Position numbers and translations under genes: made by a program. Of a DNA stretch of 64,000 nucleotides, positions 52,245 to 63,926 are shown piece after piece (position 1 is the stretch's first letter; the number at the start of each line of letters is the position of its first letter). This DNA comes from Chrysopilus asiliformis. Its lineage: Eukaryota; Arthropoda; Insecta; Diptera; Rhagionidae. The notes under the pieces are model-generated. The model was given only the letters and a program-made list of their open reading frames with translations, was not told the DNA's origin and did no database searches. The DNA lies in contig OZ035962.1 of assembly GCA_964034945.1 (NCBI GenBank), positions 21,175,530-21,239,529 on the forward strand. Reading direction: 5' to 3'.

Positions 52245-52680
52245 TTATTACAGGTTGCAAGTATATCATGCAGTTCAGCATTCCAACAACGAATTTGTGG
52301 TGGTTGGTAATTCCAACCTTCACGATTTCGCTGTTGCAGGACATATAATTATGTCACCACGAAATATTCCGCAAACTCGGAGCGAGTGTGCAGAATATTT
52401 TTCATCGCGGCGATACACATCAGCAGACGAAGGCCTACATAAAGGCCTTCTTTGCTATGGAGACTACGCAGGACATCTTAGGAGAACGGGGCGTTCTCAT
52501 CAAATGGAAAGAAGGCGGGTGGAGGGTGTTTAGTAAATGTCGTCAACCACCAAACACCCAACACTATTATCTGTTTCAAGGAGATGTGCTCACACTCATT
52601 AAATGTCATCATCACAATCAAAATTGTACTTTCATCAGATCAGACTTAAGATTACTGTTTCAGTTTTCCGATGAATTTTA
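52245..52680 (+). pseudogene. Family G gene, copy 2
   Basis: Directly after an intron acceptor-like TTTTTATTATTACAG: LQVYHAVQHSNNEFVVVGNS, HDFAVAGHIIM. Then a 1-bp shift near 52,385 and LQNIFHRGDTH, IKAFFAMETTQDILGERGVL, GGWRVFSKCRQPPNTQHYYL. Same order as 46,340-46,738. Confidence 0.6.
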
Positions 52681-52694
52681 ATTGAATTAGACAA

Positions 52695-52868
52695 AATGAG
52701 TGGCAGAGATAATAAGAGAGAAGACAAAAATATTAGTAAATATAAAGAGTTTATAAGTATAGTAAAATCAACCCCATTTAGTAGAAAAGAAGATTATAAT
52801 AGTTTTACTTCAAAAAAGAATTCCAATATTAGATACGAGAAATTGAAAGAAAACAATTCAAAGTGACT
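52695..52868 (+). CDS. Short basic ORF, 57 aa
   Basis: MSGRDNKREDKNISKYKEFI followed by a Lys/Ser/Asn-rich stretch, stop at 52,866. Its end is repeated at about 50,800 (NSNIRYEKLKE). Not recognised; may be the 5' piece of a longer broken gene. Confidence 0.3.
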
Positions 52869-53033
52869 AATATGCAGTGTGTAATGAAAAATTAAATTAA
52901 TAAAAAAAATTTCTTTTATGTAGAAAGTTTTTTTTTCAACCCCTAATTAGTACAGCATCACTACATTTTTGTAATTTTTCTTCAGATTGCTTTATAATTT
53001 CAAATATAAGATTTTTTATCTGAGCTCACTATC

Positions 53034-53265
53034 ATGGAATTCTCATGTCAGACCGTGGATAGTAGTGCCGCCGAGGAATATCTCGGATATCTACTGAATA
53101 GCAGCGAAAACAAATTATAGTGTAATTCAACTAACTGCTGATTTACTAGGTTTCGAATTTGTAATTTGGAGTAAATATTCACCATCATATAAAAAAAGTT
53201 ACAATGATGAGAGTTCTACTATAACTGATGATTTGGCTGAGCGGTTCTCAAAATTTTTTTTTGCT
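53034..53265 (+). pseudogene. Unknown gene fragment (MEFSCQTVDSS)
   Basis: MEFSCQTVDSSAAEEYLGYL, a stop at 53,118, and in the next frame YSVIQLTADLLGFEFVIW, KSYNDESSTITDDLAE. It then meets family B sequence near 53,270. No match recognised. Confidence 0.35.
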
Positions 53266-53269
53266 TTTA

Positions 53270-53635
53270 CTCGATCACAGTTTATTTCTCCCAAATTGTT
53301 TTAATAATGTTTAGTGGAAGGATTTCAGAAAAATGTTGGTAAAACCGACATTTATAAACAGAACCATGGGCTTTGCTGTTTAGTTCTACGCCGATAACTA
53401 CTATGATGATGGAGAAGACGAAGAGATCATCACATCAGAGGAAGAGGAACAGGAAGACCCCAAATTATATGAGGAACCACAACAACAAAAAAAAATACAA
53501 GTTATAAATATTGATGATGATGAAGAGGAGCCTCCTAAAAAAAGAAAGGTATGTTTTTTTTTATTTTAAAAATATAAAACTAATTCCTTGTTTTTTTTTC
53601 AGATTCATACATTCAACATAATTGTTCTAGATCAA
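53270..53635 (+). pseudogene. Family B gene, 3' part with intron
   Basis: KDFRKMLVKPTFINRTMGFA, a stop, ADNYYDDGEDEEIITSEEEE, then NIDDDEEEPPKKRK and a splice junction AAAG|GTATGTTTT ... TTTTTTTTTCAG|ATTCATAC (intron about 53,549-53,602). FLPN region degraded. Acidic run followed by a PPKKRK nuclear-localisation-like motif. Confidence 0.6.
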
Positions 53636-53639
53636 TAAA

Positions 53640-55950
53640 GTAAACGATCATTCCCTCTTATTAAACTTTAAAAAATTAAAAATATTGTGTTTTATCAAAA
53701 AGTTTTTCCCCTCTCCCCACCTATGAAAACCCGCGAATTTATTTTTTTAAAAATCGGCAGGTCTTGATTGTTTCATTGGATCTATCAACAACATGTTTTA
53801 AACGGTTCCAAAAACGCTATAGTTTTTGTAAAAACGAGAGGAATTTTTTGAAGAATGCGCGTTTTTCAGATCCTTTTTTCACCGGTGCAAGAAAATGTCA
53901 AATGATGACAGCTTTTAGACCGTTTTTTTTGTAAATGTAAACTTCTCAACTATGATTTAAAAAAAGGACGAATTCTGTAAGTTAAAAACGCTGAAAGTTT
54001 GCTAGTACAAAAATGCAACACCGGGTCCAAAATAAGTTAATTGACCTAACTGATGCTTGAAACATTAGGTTGCAATTAAAAATTTAGTTTTTTTCACTAT
54101 TAATTTCAAATATTTTTTAAGGTTAATTGTTGCTACAACTAAGTCTGAATCAATGATGTACAATTACTAATGATGTACAATTACTAAAAAAACAAGTTAT
54201 TGTTGAGCATGTAGAAAAAAATTTGGCCCAAGCTAAAGTAATTAACAGATGCGTCAATTTTACTTTTGTTTATTTATTTTAATTGAAATTTAAATAATTT
54301 TAAGTTACTAATGTAATGCTGAAGTATTATAATAATATTCTGGTTTGTATTTTGGTATATGATTAAAACGTTAGTGTTTGTAATAATTATTTTAATAATG
54401 AAATATTAATGAACTTATTAATGAATTTCTCTTACTTTGAGTCTTTTGGTCAATTTTAAACAAATTAATTCAATGCTTTTTGCTAGATTACACTAATCGA
54501 AATTTTTGATTTAATTTTGGTGTGTACAACAACAATCCTTTCTCAGGATGTGCTCCACTTTCATTCCATACAAAATTCTTTATCTATAATTGATATCACC
54601 AACTAAAATTCGTCAACCACGATTACAAATGAGGTGTATCAGATAAAGAGTGATAAAATCATAAAATCATTTTCAAAGAAAATTTTTTATCCTTGTTTAA
54701 GTCACACCTAAACGCTGCTTTAAAAAAAATTTCAATTCAATATAGAATCTTAGCAAAAAAATGTGTTTTATACAAAGTTTTAAAAATAAATTTTTATTAG
54801 TTTTTCTTATTACAAACAATAAAATAGCTGGTTACAAAATTAATTTTCATTGTGCACAAAATATTATTATAATGATTTTTTTAAGTCGTATATTATTATA
54901 ACTTCCACATTACATCCTAATTTTCAAGAAAGTTTACTTCAATGAAACATATCGAAAAATGAAATTGACGCACCATGTTTTAAAATTATTTTATATTTTA
55001 TAAAATATATTAGGCCTCAATACTTGTGATATTACACCGAGGAAAATGTAATTCTTAAATAAAGAAAATAATTTTCTAACCTTAATTTGGTTTAAGGTTA
55101 ACGGCTGAAAAAATCATTACCGAATTTGACTGTTCAAACTAGTTTTTGCTATACGCAAGATTTTGCCGAAGTCTTAATTCTTACGCTCCCTCCACATCCT
55201 TTCCAAATATAGGCGAATCACAGTCTATGCTGCCAGGTTGAGCGTTTTTTTATTGAAAAATTAAATCACGTTTTTTTTCAATTATCTGGCTTAAATTTCT
55301 GGTTTATGATATTCTAAATATGTTTTATTTTATATCGTAATGCAGAAATTAATAAAAATATCGTGAACAAGAACTTTAAAATATTTTACAATAAATGGAT
55401 TGCATTGAAATTTGCGAAAAAAAGCGTGATGTTGAAACTGTGATTTGTCCTCATTCGAGAAGAGTGTGCAAAATCATTTTAGGTAATTTGTTTAAAAATA
55501 AAAAATAATAAAAGTTATTCAATTTTAGCAATATAATTAAAGTCAAATTTCAAACACCAGTTGAAATCTACTATAGTCGACCGTCCCACGGATCCCACAC
55601 AAAACTCGTGTTACATAAACATCTACACTGCGACACAAAATTCAGAAATTTATTCCTGAAAGATGGCCGAACTCGAATTTTTTTTATAAAAACCGTCCGA
55701 AGAAATTAAAATTTTGACAACTTTGGCTAAGTAGTTTTATTCTGCGATAGATGAATAAAATTCCCGGAACAAATTCTGAATAAAATTCGCAATAGTATGA
55801 AAAGGTCACCCTCGTAAAAAATCCATTAAAAGTAATAAAAAAAATTGCGACGAAGAAATCTAGGAGCATATAAATTAAAAGAACGGATGATTTCAGGACA
55901 ATCGGCTTGCTCAATCAATACATCCCACACTAAAGTAGCTCGAGCGACCA
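53640..55950. other. AT-rich stretch without genes
   Basis: No coding or repeat feature could be supported. It lies beyond the last viral piece and probably marks the right edge of the mosaic. Confidence 0.4.
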
Positions 55951-55960
55951 AGCGTCCAGT

Positions 55961-56194
55961 TTAAAATGAGGTTAAATCAATAAATTTACAACGGTCAAGG
56001 TGGATGAATAATAGAGTCAGATCAGTTAAGTTTACGAAGGGCGAATGGAAGAATTTTTTTTTTTGAATCCTTTCTAATCTATGGCATGCGTTTACATAGT
56101 ACGGGGACCAAATGATTGAAGCATATTCCAGAACAAGTGAAAAGTGAAGAGTATAAAGCTTGCAACGAGTATGGATTCGTGAATTCTTTGGCAA
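55961..56194 (-). pseudogene. LINE reverse transcriptase remnant
   Basis: Minus strand LYTLHFSLVLEYASIIWSPY, then HRLERIQKKKFF and a decayed continuation. This is the block after the RT palm in jockey/CR1-type non-LTR elements (LxxSLVRSxLEYAS.IWSPY, RLE.IQ+KF). Only about 70 codons remain. Confidence 0.65.
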
Positions 56195-56301
56195 AACGTC
56201 TGATAATCCCTAAAGAAGATGATATGAGATTTGAAAGATATTTGTGGAAAACTCACACAGTGCCATTGAACAAATATGAGACAATAAAAGGAAACTGTGA
56301 T

Positions 56302-56380
56302 CCTTGTCTCCCTTCCCAAGGATAGTAACGAATACCACCAAGCTGGGATTTTGCTTTTGGCAATATTTTGGTTTCTAACA
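56302..56380 (-). repeat. Deleted LTR copy
   Basis: CCTTGTCTCCCTTCCCAAGG and the block AAGCTGGGATTTTGCTTTTG..GGTTTCTAACA also occur at 58,168-58,604 but here without the ~360 bp between. On the minus strand it starts TGTTAGAAACC. Confidence 0.55.
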
Positions 56381-56996
56381 TTCGGCTATCCTGACTTTTC
56401 AACGTCCTCGATGACTTAGACACCTAGTCCACGCGCTTAGTACTTTAGACACACAGTCTTTTCACATATTCGAGCACTTAGTCCTCGTGCATTTTTTTTT
56501 TATTTTGATTTCATCCTTCTCTAGTCGGAAACAAATTCTCGACAAAATAGCACGGACACACAGCCCTAACTGTAACCTGACACAAAGTCTATATGAGCAC
56601 ATAACATATCACTCAGATTTATGTTAATATCCATTGTCACACAGATCTTAAAATGAGATTTTTTTAACCTCTAAGATATTCTTTAATTTAATTTAATTAG
56701 TTCCCTTTTTTTATCAATTTTTTTTTAAATTAATACACCTTCCTTTTTTTACAAGGAACTTAACTAGGCATATTGTGTTAAAATTGCACTTAGATATTAA
56801 GAAAAAAACATATAAAATTGGTTAGTACCATTTCTCATAAACTAAAAATAATCCGTCACACCTTTCTTAAATTTTATTTGTAATTTAATTTTACTTAATC
56901 CTAATCTATTGCATTATTTTTCCGAGGCCCATCGTCAAATTTTCTTTTGATCGCTCTAAAAAGGAGTCGAAAACCCGATTTGCCATACTCTTGTTT

Positions 56997-57773
56997 TTAA
57001 TATTTCCTCCACGAGAAATTTTGATAAAATTTCATTTTATTTAATAACTCGGCAAGAGTGTTTAAGTTTGGTGCTATCAGGACATTTTTAAATTCTGAAT
57101 CTTGAATTCCCGCTATAATATAATTCATAATCGTACGGTCATTTAATTTTGCCCGGTTACCCAAAGCCACCGTACTGTAAAAGTACTCTTCGATGCTTTC
57201 TGTGACCCTATTCCATCGTTTGTCCACTAAACTTTTATGGATAATCGACTCATCGAACATATCAGGGAAACTCTGAATCAATTGAATTTTAAAATTCTCC
57301 CAATCCCCAATTAGATGTTGGTTTCCTTGAAACCAGAATTTTGCTGCATCGTGTAATTGCAGCGAAGCATAGAAAATCGTCATTGTTTCGTCCCAATTAT
57401 AAATTGCTCGAAGATGTTCTATGAGCTCTATCCATTGCTGAGCAGATAAATTGGGTTTATTGTTCCCAAAAACGGGAATAAGTCGCTTTACCGCCTCCAG
57501 TCCCAGACACAGTGGTGCGCGACCGCCTCCTTCAGCGCTTGTCCTAACCTCATTACCTTGACCACCATTTAACTGTGCCTCCCTAATCAACAACTCATTC
57601 TCTTTCCTCAGAAGGTCATTTTCCCGGCGAAGAATATCCATTTCGCGCTGCAAAATAGTAGCCCCAGAGGAGACCGCTGCCTCACCATTCTGGACCGAGC
57701 CCTCTTCCTGTGTCACAGGAGCACTGGGACTCTCCCGGTTGCCCACGTTTTTATAATTTCTGCGCCCTCTCAT
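56997..57773 (-). pseudogene. Gag of a degraded LTR retrotransposon, 258 aa
   Basis: MRGRRNYKNVG start, a coiled coil (LQREMDILRRENDLLRKEN, residues ~45-70), then the retrotransposon gag core (SAQQWIELIEHLRAIYNWDE, AAKFWFQGNQHLIGDWENFK, DMFDESIIHKSLVDKRWNRV, SIEEYFYSTVALGNRAKL). It ends without a zinc knuckle and no protease, RT or integrase follows, so pol has been lost. The type is Ty3/gypsy-like. LTR pieces flank it. Confidence 0.7.
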
Positions 57774-58059
57774 ATTTTAATTTTTAATAAAATAAGTTAA
57801 ATCGCTTACCGCTAACTTCCCGTTTCTTCGCTCTTCTTTTTCAAAAAGATCCCATTGTTTCGGCTTACCAAAAAGATCCCTAACAAAAACAATCCGTTAA
57901 AACGGTCACGTTTCTACAAAAGTCCTGCCACGTGTTTCACTTGTTGGCGTGTTTCTTTTCTTTCTTAATTATCAACATCACTTTAATTATCAACTTCACT
58001 TTTATTTAATTAATCACATTACTTTATTTTTTCCTAATTTTTCGCACGCAATAAATATA

Positions 58060-58604
58060 TTAAACTCGAAGGGAGGAGACTTTCAGGCACAAACCAGCTC
58101 GATGACCCATCATCAATGCAATGAATATCGATCGGCAATCGATCTCACAACACCCACCGAGCTGGCTATCCTTGTCTCCCTTCCCAAGGATAGTAAGCGC
58201 GATATTACACACGGCAACTTTCGGGCTTACTTAAGCCGATTTTCGGGAGAAACGACTGAGGAGGGAAAAGTTGCCACTCGAAATCATGGCTTATCGACAA
58301 TCTGCATACATGCAAAGCGTGTGAACCGGTTTGGGAAAAGTAGTAGGCAGAAATCATTTTCGTTCTGACCGTCAGCAGGTAAAGATCTTGGGAAGTATAT
58401 GAGCAGCAGCAATTTCAATGGTTTCAGTCCACACACACATATGTAAACTTGTGTAGCATATGCAAACAGGATTGGCTTATTTAAGCCACAAATGTAAGCA
58501 CATTGGCTTATTAAGCCCAAAAGTTGCCGGCTTAAATAAGCCAAGTAACTAACTAATACTATCAAGCTGGGATTTTGCTTTTGGCAATATTTTGGTTTCT
58601 AACA
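58060..58604 (-). repeat. 5' LTR of the degraded retrotransposon
   Basis: On the minus strand it starts TGTTAGAAACCAAAATATTG at 58,604 and shares its first ~45 bp and the CCTTGGGAAGGGAGACAAGG hairpin with 56,302-56,380. The 3' boundary before the gag leader is approximate; no primer site was identified. Confidence 0.5.
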
Positions 58605-59383
58605 CCACCAATGTTTTTTCACTTACATTTTATCAAAATTTGTTGGACACCACAAACATTTTTTTTAATAGTACCTAAACATTTTATCAAAACATTTTCA
58701 ACGCTTTCACAAATAATAGAAAATCGTCACTGAAAATTTTCAACTGTTGCTCAAGCGAATTATAAAATACACATGCAAAACTGAAATTTACTTTAATGAA
58801 ACTTGAACTATTTAAGCAATATATGTTAGAAAAATATTTCACTTTTGAATAATTTACTGCCATTTGTCTACTTCTTTCGACACAAACTAACCGACTGAAT
58901 GTAAATATGAAACAATATCGTGAGAATAGTTCACGAAATTTTAAATTTTCAGTGGTTGATAAATTTTTGGTTTCTTATCTGCTAATTTTTTGTACTTTTC
59001 CTTATCGAAAATAAAGGAAATGTAACCAGTCAAGTTAATTAGTTTCTGAATTAAGAAATATTTTAATAATTTTAATCTTTTTCGTTACCACTACGGGCCC
59101 GTTTTTTATTACCGGAAAAACTGGGACTTAGATTTCTCTGATATAAAGGTTGGGTTTGGAGGTTTTCTAGAAAATCATTTATATGATTGGTTTTCAAATT
59201 TAACCCTTTACTTGACTTTTTTTATTTGGCTGAAAATATGTTTTCAGATGGAAAACCACCTTCTAAGTTCGGGAAAAATATTTTAAAAAATCGAGTGTCT
59301 AAAACATTTCTAGAAAATTTTATGATTTTTTTTTATGTCATATATTTTTTTTTTTTCGAAAGGTCAAACAATCTTTAGACGCT

Positions 59384-59456
59384 GATTACTTTTGGATGTG
59401 GTGTGTTGAAGTGCGACCTGGTAGAGGTGAAGGATACACACCACATCCAAAGTAAT
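59384..59456. repeat. Perfect small hairpin
   Basis: GATTACTTTTGGATGTGGTG on the left and CACCACATCCAAAGTAATC on the right (one base different) around a 29-bp loop. Could be a tiny foldback element. Confidence 0.6.
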
Positions 59457-59712
59457 CACCCTCTTACCCTGCAAACCTGGTTTCAGTGCTGAAAATTTTC
59501 AGCAATGAAAATACAACTGAAAATTACTTCACTAATACTCTTCCTGCTTTTATAATATATTTTTTCTTTATGTGTATTGGTAAAATTTCACCGCTTAAAA
59601 CACTACATAAGTACCCAGGTTTAAGTATATAAAAAGAGAAAGTACTATGAAACCCAACTCTACAAATATTTATATCTCCCTGTATGTCTTTTCAGCCTTG
59701 ATTTTCAGCACT

Positions 59713-60548
59713 TAAGCCTAGTACGCAGTTCGAGTAAAATGAAATTTTCCATACAAATTTAACACTGCGCTTAAATTTAACCTCAGAAATTTTACCAAGC
59801 GGTACGCAGTTCGCTGGTAAAATGATGTGAAAAACTCATGTTGCAATGTTGCCTACACTACACTACACTAGATGGCGTAGAAAGTCTCCACTTGATTTTA
59901 CCAGCATTTTAACTGTTCGATACATTAAATTCGAGGTAAAAATTTGACAGATGAAAATAAGAGAGGTTCTGTTTCCAGTTTTCTTAACGAGTGTGGTTTT
60001 TTAATTGTGTGTGCTCGGCTGTCAATGTTTTTTCTCCACAAACAGTTTTTACTTCGGTTTTAATGTGCCAATTTGGAGACCGCGTTAAAATTTCATTTTA
60101 CTCGAACTGCGTACTAGGCTTTATTTCAGTACTACTTTAAAGCCTAGTACGCAGTTCGAGTAAAATGAAATTTTAACGCGGTCTCCAAATTGGCACATTA
60201 AAACCGAAGTAAAAACTGTTTGTGGAGAAATCAAATTGACAGCCGAGCACACACAATTAAAAAACCACACTCGTTAAGAAAACTGGAAACAGAACCTCTA
60301 TTATTTTCATCTGTCAAATTTTTACCTCGAATTTAATGTACCAAACAGTTAAAATGCTGGTAAAATCAAGTGGAGACTTTCTACGCTATCTAGTGTAGTG
60401 TAGTGTAGGCAACATTGCAACATGAGTTTTTCACATCATTTTACCAGCGAACTGCGTACCGCTTGGTAAAATTTCTGAGGTTAAATTTAAGCGCAGTGTT
60501 AAATTTGTATGGAAAATTCCATTTTACTCGAACTGCGTACTAGGCTTA
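59713..60548. mobile_element. 834-bp foldback: two inverted 408-bp elements
   Basis: 59,714-60,121 and 60,140-60,547 are inverted copies about 95% alike, separated by 18 bp. Each half itself starts AAGCCTAGTACGCAGTTCGA and ends with its inverse. The outer ends are TTAAGCCTAG and CTAGGCTTAA, so the composite sits between TTAA tetramers. There is no coding capacity. Confidence 0.85.
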
Positions 60549-60549
60549 A

Positions 60550-61950
60550 GTAGTTAAAATTTCGAAGTCTTTTCTAGCTAATCCAAGTCAAGTTTACCAT
60601 ACATGTGACGGCGTGTTACAAGAAGTATAAAAAGTGTGTTCAAAAGTGTTCAACAGAAGTTAATAAAAGAAAAAAACTACAAAACAGTATGCTGCGACGG
60701 GAACCAAAAAATGATGCGCAGATCTTTCGGCCGGCTCAATTCTCGTCGGAGAAGTTTTAGAAGATTGTGTATCGCCGGCCTGGCCAATAAGTCCCGAGTG
60801 TCCATCAGACCCGGAGGATAAAATACAGGAGTCTTTTTCTAATTATGAAGAGGACGCAGTTAGCAGAGAAGAGCATTTACCTGGAAAGGAATTGCAAGAA
60901 AAAAATCGTTGGAGGGCAAAAATGCCTGCTTCTTTCTAGGAAAAGATAAAGACAAAATTTTTTATATCAGAACCAGTCATTTCAGCCCTGAAAACACTAA
61001 AGGCACATTTACAGTGAAAGCGGCGCGTTGCGTCGTAAAGCTCACACAATTAAAGAACAAACTCTCAATTAAACAAGTTTCTTACTTTTTAAGTTCCAAA
61101 CCACAATTTATCGGGAACATAAACATACAAAAACCGCAAAAACATAACATTTGATTTCTACACCAAAACTTTTCTTCGCAAAAAAGTCAAAATTTTAGCA
61201 TCTATAGAAACGCTAGATCTAGTGGATGAAGTAGGTATTATTTTAACTGTGACAAATTTTTGCACCAACATTGGTTAATGCCTCAAATTTTTTCATGTAC
61301 TGGAAGGTAGCAGGTTAAAGTAGTTTAAACATATTTATTTAAAAAAAAATAACAATTAAATTTAAAACAAAAAAAAAATCACTTTACTTCACGGCTGACT
61401 AATGCCCATGAAAAAACCACTAAATATTTTTAACACAAAAACGAATTTATTATTATAAAATACACAAAATAAAAAGAAACTTCTAGAAAAAAAATGTGCA
61501 TAAATCTGTGATATGTTAAAGTAGCTTAACCCTTTGTTAACCGTCGGTACTTTTAAGTACCACCAACTTTAAATCCTCATATTTTTTCCTTATCCAATAG
61601 TATCAACATTCTATATACTTCTATATACAGGTAAATGTCGTTTTGCGCCGGTTCGATTTACGCCGATTCACAATTACGCCGGTTGGTCCCTGCGTGGGAT
61701 TCCCCGGTTCGGCCGACACCAGGCGACAGTAGGTGCCGCGATTCTAATAGCAGACACACTTTTACACGTTGTTTTATTCTATTATCGTGTACGCGAGCAG
61801 CCTATTGTGTGTGTGAAATTGTTTCCGAGTTAGTTTTCGTTTTGTTTTTAAAGAAAATAAAAAGGTATGATTATATTTTTTATTTTATTATTATTAAAAT
61901 TAAAAGAATATTCAATTTGTAGTTTCATTATGGGCGACAATAGTGATTCA
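60550..61950. other. Unassigned stretch
   Basis: Several short ORFs without recognisable signature. 61,630-61,800 is locally GC-richer. TTAACCCTTTGTTAACCG at 61,528 resembles a piggyBac-type end but no partner was found. Confidence 0.4.
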
Positions 61951-62459
61951 GAACTAGGGATACCAACCATACTCTTTTAAGAGTACTAGTACTCTTTTTC
62001 AACCCCTGAACTATTATACTCTAACTTTTTTTTAAAAACTACTCTTAATACTCTTTTTTGATGCAGAAATAGAATAAAGAAAAACCACTTAAAAATTCAA
62101 ACATAATAGTTCACTGAACTTATTTATAACATTAAAAAATCAAGTACAATTTTCACTGATGATTTGGCATTTTCATATATTGTTTTTTGAAGACGAATTG
62201 TAATTGACTGTTATATTGCCCAACTATATTCGCATAGAACACAAAATCGCTTGAAGAGGTAATACCTTTTTCTTAAGGATATAAATTCGACACACACATA
62301 TGAACTCTTAAAAATATGTCAATTTTTATTCTGAATTTTCTCTCATAACGCTGTCGTGGAAAGATTGTTTTCTTTAATTGAAAGTCAATGGACAGAAGAA
62401 AGAAATAGGTTAGATGTGCGGAAAAGCTCATGGCTGCTACGGCTGGAGTAGAAAGCCTA

Positions 62460-62764
62460 TAACCTAGAGAGTGGCCATCGGGACATCTAAAAATGGCCGC
62501 CGAGCTGAAAAACGAGCGCGAAAAACTTTAAACATTTGATTCATTGTTATAAATAATTGTGAAAATAACTTAAATCGGTTATTATAAGTAAAAAACTCAT
62601 GTCTGAGGTATTAAAAAAATTTGGAAACTCATAGCTGTTTTGATAAATTGAAAAATTGTTTACAGACTGATCTAATCTGGAAAAAAAGCTGTTCTAACTG
62701 ACCTAATAGACTGTCCTACTCAGTAGCACAGTCTATTAAGGTAGCATGGCCACTCTCTAGGTTA
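62460..62764. mobile_element. MITE inside the hAT-like element
   Basis: TAACCTAGAGAGTGGCCAT and ATGGCCACTCTCTAGGTTA are perfect inverted termini 305 bp apart. No coding capacity. Confidence 0.75.
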
Positions 62765-62897
62765 AAGGCTCTCTAGGCTGGAGTGGCTGCTATGGGTATT
62801 TATTTTTTGGAAGTTGAAATTCAATTTTGTTCTATATAGAATGGATTAAATGAAAATGTTAGTCTGCTTATGATTAGTTTGTGGCTACACTAGGACC

Positions 62898-63389
62898 TAA
62901 AGTGCGGTTTAGACGAAGCAAGTAACTTGCGGCAAGTAGACGTAAATACACGCGATTTGACCTAGTGTGCGACGCTCGCATATGTGTGAGAATACTTGCC
63001 GCTCTCTCGAAAATAATAGAAAGCCATTCTATTTTTGTGGCAAGTAAAACCAATACAACAACATGGAACCGTGTACAAATGAGGTGGTTTTATGTGTGTG
63101 TGTTTCGGTTCATTTTATATTTGCTGCTGTGCCAGAAAACGTCGTAACATTTTAAGGAAAAAACGACACGGGTATAACAAACTCGTCGGCAACAAACAGT
63201 TTTAGGTCGAAATTCGCAAATTTTTCCACAAAAAAGAGTCGTGATATTTTTTCTCAGAAAATTTTAGGTTATGTTTTTCTTCTGCTGTCATTCTACTTGA
63301 AATGATTTACTTGAAACGTGTAAACTAAGCAAACTACTTGCCTCTCTTTACTTGCCGCAAGTTACTTGCTGTGTATAAACCCTGCTTAA
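62898..63389. mobile_element. PIF/Harbinger-like MITE inside the hAT-like element
   Basis: TAA-AGTGCGGTTTAGAC at the left and GTATAAACCCTGCT-TAA at the right, with a strong inner inverted block GCAAGTAACTTGCGGCAAGT. TAA duplication. The interior ORF (62,965-63,147) is not convincing. Confidence 0.65.
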
Positions 63390-63687
63390 GTCGAATACGC
63401 CCGTAAAGCACACTGATTTTTTTTTGATATTTACAAAAAACGAGGTTTTGTTTCAGATTTGATAAAAATACTCTTTTTCAAAGTAAGAAATACTCTTTTT
63501 TCAATTCGACGAGATGGTAACCCTATTTAGAACCCAAACATTGTGTGAAAAAAGCACGAAAAACAATATGCCTGGAGACAAAAATGGACCTTATGCTATG
63601 ATTCTGCAAGAAAGGAAGCAACAATCAAAGCAAATGAAATTGGACGCTTTCTTCAAAAAAGTGTGAGAATTTTATTTAGTACCGACG

Positions 63688-63926
63688 AATTGAGGCGTTA
63701 AAAGCTAGAGTGGACCAACCCACATGTCGAAATCGTGAATTTTTTTGTGTTTGAATCACTATTGCGAGTGAGTTTTTAGATAAAAACATTTCAACATTGA
63801 GTAATAAGGTCCACAGAAATTTTTTTTTTTTTCAAAAATTTACAGTCAATAATAGTACAAAAGTGGAAAAGCTTCAAAAACTCGATTATGTGGCTTGGTC
63901 CACTCTAGCTTTTAACACCCCAATTT
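63688..63926. mobile_element. MITE, GTTAAAAGCTAGAGTGGACC termini
   Basis: GTTAAAAGCTAGAGTGGACC near 63,697 is matched by GGTCCACTCTAGCTTTTAAC ending near 63,915; AATTG and CAATT phrases lie outside. About 240 bp, non-coding. Confidence 0.7.

Larger units (their letters stand above)
61947..63533. mobile_element. hAT-like element with 8-bp duplication
   Basis: Ends TAGGGATACCA (61,955) and, inverted, TAGGGTTACCA (to 63,525). The flanks TTCAGAAC and TTTAGAAC form an 8-bp duplication with one change, as made by hAT transposases. Subterminal TACTCTTTTT motifs occur at both ends. No transposase; two other elements lie inside. Confidence 0.7.

Noticed and set aside
12970..53635. One intact Polinton or adintovirus
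   Set aside because: Two polymerase types, broken genes, permuted order and no ATPase, protease or terminal inverted repeats seen.
12970..53635. Bracovirus/polydnavirus segment
   Set aside because: No PTP, ankyrin, Cys-motif or circle-excision motif; the genes are Polinton-type.
57949..58368. 139-codon plus-strand ORF
   Set aside because: It crosses the LTR and leader of a retrotransposon whose gag lies on the other strand.
60636..61154. Two short ORFs after the foldback
   Set aside because: Basic, low-complexity peptides with no motif; I could not support a gene.
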